From the NCBI RefSeq assembly GCF_000175235.1, contig NZ_ACQT01000001.1:1-64000 (forward strand): a stretch of 64,000 nucleotides of DNA, in the 5' to 3' direction. The stretch's first letter is position 1. Every line of letters begins with the position of its first letter. The notes under the pieces are model-generated. The model had not been told where the DNA came from. It saw only the letters and a list, made by a program, of their open reading frames with translations, and did no database searches. This document shows, piece by piece, positions 44,509-52,786 of the stretch. A program made the position numbers and the translations under genes. The stretch comes from Acidovorax delafieldii 2AN. Lineage in GTDB: Bacteria > Pseudomonadota > Gammaproteobacteria > Burkholderiales > Burkholderiaceae_C.

Positions 44509-46122
44509 ATGAACACGCCCGACACCTTTGACTATGTCATCGTAGGCGCCGGCGCAGCTGGCTGCCTGCTCGCCAACCGCCTTAGCGAAAACGGGCGCCA
44601 CAGCGTCTGCCTACTCGAATCCGGTCCGCCAGACCGAAATCCATTCATCCATATCCCGGCGGGCTTTATCAAGGTGGGGTATGACCCGCGGTACACGTGG
44701 CCGTTTGAAACCGCTCCCAGTTGGGGTACGGCAGGTCGCCGCGTCACCGCGCGCCTGGGCCGTACGCTGGGTGGATCGAGTGCGATCAACGGCTTTAACT
44801 ACACGCGGGGAGCCGCCTCCGACTATGACGGCTGGGCGGCGCTGCGCAATCCTGGCTGGAGCTATGACGAGGTGCTTCCCTACTTCCTGCGTACCGAGCG
44901 GCGGATTGGCGGCGATGATGCCCCCCACCGCGGCCGCGAGGGTCTGCTGCCCATTACCGATTGCGACTGGCGGCATCCGCTATGCGAGGGATTCATCCGC
45001 AGCGCAGAGTCTTTGGGTATCGGCCCGGCGGGAGACTACAACCTGGGTGTCCAAGCTGGTGCCGGCTACTACCAGCGCTGGATCCATCGAGGCCGTCGTG
45101 TAAGCGCTGCTACGGCCTTCCTGAAGCCTGCTCAAGGGCGCGCCAACCTGGAAGTGCGCACTGGAGCGCATGCCACCTCGATCGTGTTTTCGGGTCGTCG
45201 CGCCGTTGGCGTGCAGGTCCGAATGCAGGCGGGAGGCGCACAGGGCACCGTGCATGCACGACGCGAGGTAATCCTGTGCGCAGGCGCGATCAACAGCCCT
45301 AAGCTGTTACAGCTCTCTGGCGTGGGGCCACTGGAGTGGTTGCATTCTTTGGGCGTTAAGCCTCTGCATGCGTTGGAAGGAGTGGGGCGGCGGCTACAGG
45401 ATCACTTCATGGTTCGCTCCGTAGTGCGCGTGCAGGGCGTGCCCACGATCAACAACACAGCGCGCGGATGGCGGTTGTGCCTGGAAATTGGCAAGTGGGC
45501 GCTGGGCCGGCCCAGCGTGCTGGCCATCAGCCCGTCGGTGGCCTATGCCTTTGCGGCGTCACGCCCTGGACTGCCTGAGGCGGACCTGCAATTCCACTTT
45601 TCGCCGGGTAGCTATGCCTCGGGGATCGCCGGAAGGCTCGACAGCTTCCCGGGCATGACACTGGGCTTTTATCAGATGCGCCCCGCAAGCCACGGCCACG
45701 TGCGGGTTCTCTCGACAGATCCATTCGCACCGCCCGAGATACAGCCCTCCTACATGGAGCGCGAGGAAGACCGCCGCGTGGTGATCGACGGCCTGCGTCT
45801 CACGCGCCGCATCCTGCATGCCCCCGCACTTTTGCCCTACGTGGAGCGTGACGAGGCACCGCCGGCACACGCGATGAGCGATGAGGATTTGCTGGAGTAT
45901 GCCCGCCAGCGCGGGGGGACGGCCTGGCATTTCATGGGGACCTGCCGCATGGGCCCGGCCCAAGATGAGTCGGCCGTGGTGGACGCGCAATTGCGGGTCC
46001 ATGGCCTCGAAGGCCTGCGCGTGGCCGATGCATCGGTGATGCCAGCCATGCCGTCGGGCAATACCGGTGCGCCGACCATGATGATTGCGGAGAAAGCAGC
46101 GGACATGCTGCTGCAAACCTAG
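44509..46122 (+). CDS. GMC-family FAD-dependent alcohol oxidoreductase 1
   Basis: ATG 44509 gives 537 residues; the frame is open further upstream in the previous gene. The N-terminal Rossmann motif is VIVGAGAAGCLLANRL, with the adenine-ribose acid in LLESGPPD. LGRTLGGSSAING is the GMC signature. The active-site His lies in TAWHFMGTCRMG and the second polar residue in SGNTGAPTMMIAEKAADM. It oxidises an alcohol to an aldehyde with FAD, passing electrons to oxygen or a quinone-linked acceptor. A second paralogue follows at 51124. Confidence 0.92.
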   Translation: MNTPDTFDYVIVGAGAAGCLLANRLSENGRHSVCLLESGPPDRNPFIHIPAGFIKVGYDPRYTWPFETAPSWGTAGRRVTARLGRTLGGSSAINGFNYTRGAASDYDGWAALRNPGWSYDEVLPYFLRTERRIGGDDAPHRGREGLLPITDCDWRHPLCEGFIRSAESLGIGPAGDYNLGVQAGAGYYQRWIHRGRRVSAATAFLKPAQGRANLEVRTGAHATSIVFSGRRAVGVQVRMQAGGAQGTVHARREVILCAGAINSPKLLQLSGVGPLEWLHSLGVKPLHALEGVGRRLQDHFMVRSVVRVQGVPTINNTARGWRLCLEIGKWALGRPSVLAISPSVAYAFAASRPGLPEADLQFHFSPGSYASGIAGRLDSFPGMTLGFYQMRPASHGHVRVLSTDPFAPPEIQPSYMEREEDRRVVIDGLRLTRRILHAPALLPYVERDEAPPAHAMSDEDLLEYARQRGGTAWHFMGTCRMGPAQDESAVVDAQLRVHGLEGLRVADASVMPAMPSGNTGAPTMMIAEKAADMLLQT

Positions 46123-46165
46123 TCGGCTTTGGCGCCATAGCGCTTCAGCTGTCAGCGCCAACTGT

Positions 46166-46181
46166 ACCTATCTCAATAGGT
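46166..46181. other. Small hairpin before the binding-protein gene
   Basis: Stem ACCTAT / ATAGGT with a 4-base loop, in the 179-base gap between the GMC gene and the binding-protein gene. It may be part of a regulatory region; weak evidence. Confidence 0.3.
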
Positions 46182-46301
46182 GCAGCAGGCTTACAGTGAG
46201 GTGCTCACTTGCGGGCGCCGTTCCCAAGGCGGAGCTCACAGTGGGTACAGATGGATCACAAGATCCGCACCGCCAGCAATGGCGACAACAGGAGACAAGT
46301 C

Positions 46302-47498
46302 ATGACAGGAATTCGTCAGATCGCCAAGGCCACAGCAGCGGCACTCACCGTGGCATGCGCATTTGCAGCCCACGCTCAGGATGTGATAAAGATTGGCTAC
46401 ACGGCCGACCAGTCTGGTAGCGGCGTGGCAGAGCTGGGTATTGCCGGGCGTTGGGGGTTCGAGGCGGCCATCGAGGACATCAACAAGGCCGGCGGCATCC
46501 TGGGGCGCAAGGTGGTGGGCGTGATCCGTGACGACCAGGGCACTCCGCCGAAGGCCATCCAGACCATGCAGGACCTGATCGACAGCGAGAAGGTACAGGC
46601 TGTGGTCGGCCCTGCCAACTCGGGCAACGCCCTGGCCTGGCTGCATATCCCGCAGCAAAAGAAGATTCCGGTGGTAGTGCCGATCGGCACGGCCACCGAG
46701 ATCACCACACGCTATGCCAAGGAGCCGCAGAATTACCTGTTCCGCGTCTCGATGGTGGATCGCGAGCAGGTGTCGTTGCTGGCCGCCTATGCGGTCAAGG
46801 CGTCCAAGGACAAGAAAATCGCCGTGCTGGCCGACTCCACCGGCTACGGCCAGGGTGGCATCAAGGATGCGACCGATATCCTGGCGCTGCACGGCGTCAA
46901 GCCCGTGGCCGTCGAGAAGTACGGTCCCAAGGACACGGACATGACCTCGCAGCTCAGCAAGATCAAGGCCGCGGGGGCTGACACGGTCATCATTTACGGA
47001 ATCGCCGATGGTGCCGCGCAGGTGGTGCGCAGCATGGAGAAGATCAACTACATGCCCGTCACGCTGGGCACCTGGGGAAACCTGAGCTCTCTGTTCCCGA
47101 AAATGACCGGCCCCAAGCTGGCCGAGCATTTGATCATGGCCGCGTCCACCACCGAGGACAGCTCGGACAAGACAAAGGCATTGGGCGAGCGCGTGCGCAA
47201 GAACTTCCCGACGCTTACCACCTTCCCTTGCGCCGCGCAGTCCTACGACTCGGTGATGTTGCTGGCCGCCGCGATGAAGCAGGCCAACAGTACTGATGGC
47301 GAAAAGGTGGCGGCTGCGCTGGAGAACCTGAGCGGCGTGCAAGGCGTGATCAAGACCTACAACAAGCCGTTCAGCAAGACCGTGCATGAGGGTCTGCACG
47401 TGGGCGACTTCTACCTCGCCCGCTGGAAGGACGGCGGAGTGGTGCGTTTCCAGGACGACATCTACAAGTCCATCACGTCTGCTGACCTGAAGCAGTGA
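46302..47498 (+). CDS. Periplasmic substrate-binding protein of branched-chain-amino-acid-type ABC importer
   Basis: ATG 46302 with GGAGAC upstream gives 398 residues. The signal peptide is ATAAALTVACAFAAHA|Q. The mature part has the type I periplasmic binding fold of LivJ/LivK-like proteins (IKIGYTADQSGSGVAELGIA, then FEAAIEDINKAGGILGRKV). The family binds many solutes besides leucine, including aromatic acids, amides and alcohols; here the substrate is probably the compound that the oxidoreductases degrade. The ligand cannot be read from the sequence. Confidence 0.93.
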   Translation: MTGIRQIAKATAAALTVACAFAAHAQDVIKIGYTADQSGSGVAELGIAGRWGFEAAIEDINKAGGILGRKVVGVIRDDQGTPPKAIQTMQDLIDSEKVQAVVGPANSGNALAWLHIPQQKKIPVVVPIGTATEITTRYAKEPQNYLFRVSMVDREQVSLLAAYAVKASKDKKIAVLADSTGYGQGGIKDATDILALHGVKPVAVEKYGPKDTDMTSQLSKIKAAGADTVIIYGIADGAAQVVRSMEKINYMPVTLGTWGNLSSLFPKMTGPKLAEHLIMAASTTEDSSDKTKALGERVRKNFPTLTTFPCAAQSYDSVMLLAAAMKQANSTDGEKVAAALENLSGVQGVIKTYNKPFSKTVHEGLHVGDFYLARWKDGGVVRFQDDIYKSITSADLKQ

Positions 47499-47547
47499 GC
47501 AAATGCGCTCTTGGAAGATGAAAGCTGCCTGCGCATGATTTGCAAGA

Positions 47548-47573
47548 GTTTCAGCCTGACAACAGGCTGAAAC
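47548..47573 (+). terminator. Intercistronic hairpin after the binding-protein gene
   Basis: A perfect 11-bp stem (GTTTCAGCCTG / CAGGCTGAAAC) with a 4-base loop and no T-run. It sits in the 144-base gap between binding-protein and permease genes. Such hairpins stabilise the upstream mRNA so that more binding protein than permease is made, or attenuate transcription. Confidence 0.65.
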
Positions 47574-47642
47574 CTTGGTCTAGCAAGCGCTGGCAGTTCA
47601 TTTTTAGACGACTACCGCATCAGCGTCAGTGGAAGGCAGCGC

Positions 47643-48563
47643 ATGGCCGATTCGATACTCCAGGCAATTTTCAGCGGCCTGGCCTTGGGCAGCATTTACG
47701 CGCTCGTGGCCGTGGGCTTCAACATCACGTTCAACACGACCAAGACCTTGAACTTCGGGCAGGGCGAATTCCTGGTGGCCGGGGCCTTCGTCGCAGTGTC
47801 AGTGTTGTTGCTTCTAGTGGGTAAGCAGATGACCGATGCGCTTCTACCTGCAGATGTGACATTGGCACGCTACCTGCTCAGCCTGGTGGCGACCATGGCG
47901 GTGTTGGCACTTCTGGGCGTCGTGCTGTACTACGCCGCGGTGCGGCCCTTCGTCGGACAAGGTGGGATGGCGTGGGTGATGAGCACCATTGGCTTTGGCA
48001 TCATCATCCAGAACACTGCGCTGGCGATCTGGGGACCGTCCCCGTTGGTCATGCCGTCACCCCTGGGCAATGACGTGATTCGTATCGGCGGCGCAGGCGT
48101 GCTGCCGCAGGAGGTGCTGGTGCTCGTTGCAAGTCTGGCCGTGCTGTTGACGCTGGACTGGGTGATGCGCCGCACGCGACTGGGCAAGGCCGTGCGCGCC
48201 GTGGCGCAAAGCGGCAATGCCGCTACGCTGATGGGCATCAATGTGAATGCCATCGTCGTGCTGGCTTTCGTCGTCAGTTCCAGCCTTGCCGGGCTGGCGG
48301 GGCTGTTGATCGCACCCATCACCACTGCCTCGGTCTTCATGGGCATGACGCTGGCACTCAAGGCATTCTCGTCGGCCATCCTGGGTGGGCTCACTAGTCC
48401 CCGCGGCTGCATGCTGGGCGGAATACTGCTCGGTGTAATCGAGGCGTTGGTTGGTCTGTGGCATGCGGAGCTGCGCGAGATCAGCATGTTCCTGCTCATC
48501 ATCGTCGTACTCGTGGTGCGCCCGCAGGGGCTGTTGGGCCAGCGCATTGTGGAGAAGGTATGA
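47643..48563 (+). CDS. ABC importer permease, LivH type
   Basis: This 306-residue protein has about eight membrane helices. Family features: LGSIYALVAVGFNITFNTTK and NFGQGEFLVAGAFVAV at the N-terminus, a C-terminal EAA-like loop (TRLGKAVRAVAQSGNAATLM) that contacts the ATPase, and FSSAILGGLTSPRG. It forms half of the membrane channel. It overlaps the fused permease-ATPase gene by 4 bases (ATGA). Confidence 0.92.
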   Translation: MADSILQAIFSGLALGSIYALVAVGFNITFNTTKTLNFGQGEFLVAGAFVAVSVLLLLVGKQMTDALLPADVTLARYLLSLVATMAVLALLGVVLYYAAVRPFVGQGGMAWVMSTIGFGIIIQNTALAIWGPSPLVMPSPLGNDVIRIGGAGVLPQEVLVLVASLAVLLTLDWVMRRTRLGKAVRAVAQSGNAATLMGINVNAIVVLAFVVSSSLAGLAGLLIAPITTASVFMGMTLALKAFSSAILGGLTSPRGCMLGGILLGVIEALVGLWHAELREISMFLLIIVVLVVRPQGLLGQRIVEKV

Positions 48564-50365
48564 CGGGCGAGCGGAAGCACTACATAGGGTTGACCCTTTT
48601 CGTCGCACTGGCGGCGGTGGTACCGCTGTCCACGGACAACGATTTCTATCTGCGGGTGCTGTTCCTCATTGGGGTCAACTACATCGCCGCCGCCGGCATG
48701 AACGTGCTGGTGGGTTACACCGGACAGAAGTCGCTGGGCCATGCGGGACTGTTCGCGGTAGGCGCATACACGACGGCGCTGCTGACCACGCGCTGGGGGT
48801 GGAACCCCTGGCCTGCCTTTGCCGCAGCGGGCGTGATGGCCGGGCTGTTCGGCATCGTTATCGCGCTGCCAGCTCTGCGGGTCAAGGGGCCAGCCCTGGC
48901 CATGGTCACCATCGGTTTCGGCATCGTGGTGGAGAAGATCGTCTCGGAATGGCAGGACGTGTTCGCCGGCCAGCAAGGTATTTACGGCGTGCTGCCGTTG
49001 TCGCTGGGCGGTGCCATGTTCAGCTCCAAGCACTGGGTGTGGTTCGTGCTGCTGCTGGGTGTGACTCTGCACGTCATGCTGCGCCTGCTGCTGCGCGGGC
49101 GGTTCGGGCGGGCCTTCATGGCGGTCAACACGGCAGAGGTGGCGGCCGAGAGCGTGGGCATCAGCGTTTACCGTTTCAAAGTATTGGCCTTTGTGATCAG
49201 CGCCGTGACCTGCGGTTTGGCTGGTGCGCTGATTGCGCAGCAGAACCAGTACATTAACTCCGACTTCATCACCTTCAACCTGTCGGTCTTCATCTTGCTG
49301 ATGGTGCTGTTCGGTGGGCCATCGATCTACGGTCCCCTGCTGGGTGCAGTCGTACTGACATTGCTGGATGCGTTCCTGTCGCGCTGGCCGAGTGTCCAGC
49401 ACTTTACCTACGGCGCATTGCTGCTGTTTGCTCTCTACGCCATGCCTGATGGGTTGGCGGGGTTCTTGAGGAAGATATCCCGCAAATGGGCACCCAGTCT
49501 GCTGTCGCCTGAGCCACTGCCTGGACAACTCGCTCCCTGGCGCCCGCGAGGGCAAGGTAATGGCGAAGAGATGCTGCTGGAGGCTGAAGGGCTATACAAG
49601 GCCTATGGCGGTGTGGTGCCCACGAATAATGTGGACATTCGTATCCGCGCCGGCCATGTGCATTCCCTGATTGGGCCCAACGGAGCCGGGAAGACCACCC
49701 TGCTGAATATTCTGTCGGGTATCGTGCCGCCCGATCGCGGCAAAATCCGATTCGGGGGGGGTGACGTCACGGGCTTGCCACCCCACCGCATTGCGCGTGC
49801 GGGCCTGGGCCGAACATTCCAGAATCTCAAGCTGTTCACTGGCATGTCGGTGCTCGACAACGTCAAGCTCGGCCTGCACGCGAACATTCCCACGGGCTTC
49901 TTCGGCAGCCTGGTGGGCAGCGGTGGTCAGGCTGAAAAGGCTGCCCGCGACGAGGCGCTGCAGATCTTGGATGCGCTGGGCCTGCGTGACAAGGCGCAGG
50001 AGATCGCCGGCAGCCTGCCCTACGGTGTACAGCGCCGCCTGGAACTAGCACGCGCGCTGGCGACACACCCTCGCTTGCTATTGCTGGACGAGCCCGCTGC
50101 CGGCCTGAATCCGCAGGAGACGCAGGAGCTGGTGCAGGTGATCCTGCGCATCCGCGACATGGGCATCACCGTGCTGCTGATCGAACACCACATGGACTTG
50201 GTGATGGCCGTTTCCGACCACGTCATCGTGCTGGACTATGGGCAGAAGATTGCCGAGGGAACGCCCGAACAGGTGCAGAACGATCCGCGAGTGATTGCGG
50301 CCTATCTGGGGGCAGAGGACACCATGGAACAAGAGGATGAAGAAGGTGGTGTCTATGTCCCATGA
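48560..50365 (+). CDS. Fused LivM-type permease and LivG-type ATPase
   Basis: ATG 48560 gives 601 residues. Residues 1 to about 325 form a LivM-type permease (LGHAGLFAVGAYTTALLTTR; the coupling loop RFGRAFMAVNTAEVAAESVG). A hinge of about 30 residues (PEPLPGQLAPWRPRG) leads to a complete LivG-type ATPase with Walker A GPNGAGKTT, signature-like PYGVQRRLELARAL, Walker B LLLLDEPAAGLNP and switch His in LIEHHMDL. Permease and ATPase are usually separate; here one chain links them, ensuring equal amounts. It overlaps the LivF-like gene by 11 bases. Confidence 0.92.
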   Translation: MTGERKHYIGLTLFVALAAVVPLSTDNDFYLRVLFLIGVNYIAAAGMNVLVGYTGQKSLGHAGLFAVGAYTTALLTTRWGWNPWPAFAAAGVMAGLFGIVIALPALRVKGPALAMVTIGFGIVVEKIVSEWQDVFAGQQGIYGVLPLSLGGAMFSSKHWVWFVLLLGVTLHVMLRLLLRGRFGRAFMAVNTAEVAAESVGISVYRFKVLAFVISAVTCGLAGALIAQQNQYINSDFITFNLSVFILLMVLFGGPSIYGPLLGAVVLTLLDAFLSRWPSVQHFTYGALLLFALYAMPDGLAGFLRKISRKWAPSLLSPEPLPGQLAPWRPRGQGNGEEMLLEAEGLYKAYGGVVPTNNVDIRIRAGHVHSLIGPNGAGKTTLLNILSGIVPPDRGKIRFGGGDVTGLPPHRIARAGLGRTFQNLKLFTGMSVLDNVKLGLHANIPTGFFGSLVGSGGQAEKAARDEALQILDALGLRDKAQEIAGSLPYGVQRRLELARALATHPRLLLLDEPAAGLNPQETQELVQVILRIRDMGITVLLIEHHMDLVMAVSDHVIVLDYGQKIAEGTPEQVQNDPRVIAAYLGAEDTMEQEDEEGGVYVP

Positions 50366-51077
50366 GCTGCTGCGAATTGAAGATCTGCATGTTTACTACG
50401 GTGCCGTGCAGGCGCTCAAGGGCGTCTCTCTGCATGTGCAGGCGGGCGAGGTAGTCACCATCATCGGCGGCAATGGGGCGGGCAAGACCACGCTCATGCG
50501 CTGCATCTCTGGATTGGAGCCAGCAGCAGGCGGCCGCGTGCTGTTTCAGGGCAAAGACCTCGCAGGCATCCCTGGTCACAAGCGTGTGGCACTAGGCATT
50601 GCGCAGTCTCCCGAAGGTCGGCAGGTGTTTGCCGATCAAACTGTGCGCGACAACCTCGTGCTAGGCGCTTATCACCGCCGCGCCAGCGCCGCGGAGATCG
50701 AAGCGGACATCCAGGCCCAGTTCGAGCGCTTTCCTCGCCTGGGTGAGCGCCAGCAGCAAATGGCGGGAACGATGTCGGGGGGCGAGCAGCAAATGCTGGC
50801 AATTGCGCGCGCCCTGATGGCCCGTCCCCAGTTGTTGTTGCTGGACGAACCCTCGTTGGGCTTGGCACCTCTGATCGTGAAAGAGATCTTTGACACCATC
50901 CGCAGCCTGCGCACCCAGGGCGTCACCATCTTGCTGGTGGAGCAGATGGCCAACCAGGCGCTGGCCGTGGCAGACCGGGGATACGTGCTGGAGACCGGGT
51001 GCATCACCCTTCAGGGACCGGGCGCAGCACTGCGCCGCGACCCCAAGGTCCGTGCCGCCTACCTGGGAGGACACTGA
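50355..51077 (+). CDS. ABC importer ATPase, LivF type
   Basis: ATG 50355 gives 240 residues; alternative ATGs at 50337 and 50295 lie in the previous gene. Walker A GGNGAGKTT, signature MSGGEQQMLAIARALM, Walker B LLLLDEPSLGLAP and switch His-equivalent region (LVEQMANQAL) are all present, with LVEQ instead of a His, which is typical of LivF. It powers the importer together with the fused LivG domain. It follows directly in the operon and is followed by the second GMC gene after 46 bases. Confidence 0.93.
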   Translation: MSHELLRIEDLHVYYGAVQALKGVSLHVQAGEVVTIIGGNGAGKTTLMRCISGLEPAAGGRVLFQGKDLAGIPGHKRVALGIAQSPEGRQVFADQTVRDNLVLGAYHRRASAAEIEADIQAQFERFPRLGERQQQMAGTMSGGEQQMLAIARALMARPQLLLLDEPSLGLAPLIVKEIFDTIRSLRTQGVTILLVEQMANQALAVADRGYVLETGCITLQGPGAALRRDPKVRAAYLGGH

Positions 51078-51123
51078 AAAATGCCAAGCAACACCCCCGG
51101 TGGCCACGTCGCCCATCACTGAC

Positions 51124-52776
51124 ATGCGTTACCCAGAGAGCTTCGATTACGTGGTGGTCGGTGGCGGAACGGCCGGTGCCATCGTGGCCAGCCGGCTGGC
51201 GGAAGACCCTTCCGTTACGGTATGCCTTCTGGAAGCTGGGCCACCGGATCGTCACCCCTTCCTGCATATGCCGGCCGGGTTCATTAAGATGCTGTTCAAC
51301 CCCGGCTACACCTGGACGTTCAGTTCCGAGCCGCACGAGCGCACGCTGGGCCGCCGCATCCCGCTGCCCCAGGGCCGCACACTGGGCGGCTCCAGCGCGA
51401 TCAACGGTCTGATCTACAACCGGGGGCAGGTCCAGGACTATGACGGTTGGGCCGCGCTCGGCAACCTGGGGTGGACATTCGCCGATGTGCTGCCCTACTT
51501 CCAGCGCAGCGAGCGCTGGTTGGGGCAAAGCGGTAGCCCGCTGCGTGGCCGCAACGGGGCCGTGGCGGTCACGCCGATCGACTGGTCCCATCCCATATGC
51601 GAGGCATTCTTGGAGGGCGCAGCCGAATTGGGGCTGCCCCGCAATCCCGACTACAACGCCGAAGCCCAAGCGGGGGTGGGCTACTTCCAGCGCACCATCC
51701 ACCGTGGCTGGCGCGTGAGCACCGCGCGTGCCTACCTGCGCGCACAGGGGCGTCGCCCGAATCTCATCGTGCGCACCCATGCCCAGGCCACGCGCATCCT
51801 CTTTGAAGGGCGCCGTGCAACGGGGGTGGAGTACATGGCCGACCAGCAGGCGGGCCGCAGCACCGTCGGCGCGCGCAGCGAGGTGGTGGTGTGCGCAGGA
51901 GCCATCAATACGCCCAAGCTGCTGCAGCTCTCGGGGATCGGCCCTGGGGCCTCTTTGCAGGCCTTAGGCCTGCCTGTGTTACAGCCTAGTGATGGCGTGG
52001 GCGCCCACCTGAAGGACCATTTCTCGGTGCGCGTGGTGGCCCGCGTGCGTCAAGGTTCGGCAACCACCATCAATGAGCTGGCGCGCGCACCGCGCCTCTG
52101 GGGGCAAGCAGCGCGCTGGCTGACGGGTCAGCCCAATATCCTGGCGCTAAGTCCATCGCTCGTGCATTTCTTCTGGAACTCTGGCGTTGGCACAGGCGAG
52201 CGGCCCGATCTGCAGGGCGTGTTCACGCCCGCGAGCTACCGCGAGGGCTATGTAGGGCAGCTCGATACTTACCCCGGCATGACCTGTGGGGTCTGGGCCC
52301 ACCGGCCTCGCAGCGAAGGCGAGGTGCGCCTGAGCAGCCCGGACCCGCTCGCGGCACCACTGGTGTACCCGAACTATCTCGAGCACGAGGATGATGTACG
52401 CGTGCTCACGCAAGGGGTGCGGCTCGCCCGCCGGCTGCTGCAAACCCAGGCCCTGGCCCCGTTCTACGAAACGGAGGCGATGCCAGGCCCCGGCGCCCAG
52501 GACGACAACGCCATCCTGGAGTTCATTCGGCGCTTTGGCGTCTCGTCCTACCACCTGTGCGGCACGGCACGCATGGGTCCATCGGCTGACACAGGAGCGG
52601 TTGTGGATGCCCAATTATGCGTGCACGGTCTGCAAGGGTTGAGGGTGGCCGACTCTTCGGTCATGCCCGCCATTCCATCCGCCAACATCTGCGCTGCCAC
52701 CATGATGATCGGCGAGCGGGCCGCGGACCTGATCCGTGGCCGCTCGGCCCAGGCGCAGCCACACCATCCGCAATGA
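51124..52776 (+). CDS. GMC-family FAD-dependent alcohol oxidoreductase 2
   Basis: ATG 51124 gives 550 residues. VVVGGGTAGAIVASRL, LLEAGPPDRHPFLHMPAGFI, LGGSSAINGLIYNRG and the C-terminal SSYHLCGTARMGPS and SANICAATMMIGERAADL supply the FAD-binding and active-site motifs. It is clearly paralogous to the first GMC gene of the operon (they share PDRxPFxHxPAGFIK and the motif order) but diverged, which fits two successive alcohol oxidations or two substrates. It ends ten bases before the ligase start. Confidence 0.92.
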   Translation: MRYPESFDYVVVGGGTAGAIVASRLAEDPSVTVCLLEAGPPDRHPFLHMPAGFIKMLFNPGYTWTFSSEPHERTLGRRIPLPQGRTLGGSSAINGLIYNRGQVQDYDGWAALGNLGWTFADVLPYFQRSERWLGQSGSPLRGRNGAVAVTPIDWSHPICEAFLEGAAELGLPRNPDYNAEAQAGVGYFQRTIHRGWRVSTARAYLRAQGRRPNLIVRTHAQATRILFEGRRATGVEYMADQQAGRSTVGARSEVVVCAGAINTPKLLQLSGIGPGASLQALGLPVLQPSDGVGAHLKDHFSVRVVARVRQGSATTINELARAPRLWGQAARWLTGQPNILALSPSLVHFFWNSGVGTGERPDLQGVFTPASYREGYVGQLDTYPGMTCGVWAHRPRSEGEVRLSSPDPLAAPLVYPNYLEHEDDVRVLTQGVRLARRLLQTQALAPFYETEAMPGPGAQDDNAILEFIRRFGVSSYHLCGTARMGPSADTGAVVDAQLCVHGLQGLRVADSSVMPAIPSANICAATMMIGERAADLIRGRSAQAQPHHPQ

Positions 52777-52786
52777 GGAACCTCGA

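Noticed and set aside
46236-47399. 387-codon minus-strand open frame
   Set aside because: Antisense to the periplasmic binding protein, no start signal, His/Leu-rich.
47930-49555. 541-codon minus-strand open frame
   Set aside because: It lies antisense to the clear permease genes and encodes a His/Gln-rich product without family features; an artefact of GC-rich codon use.
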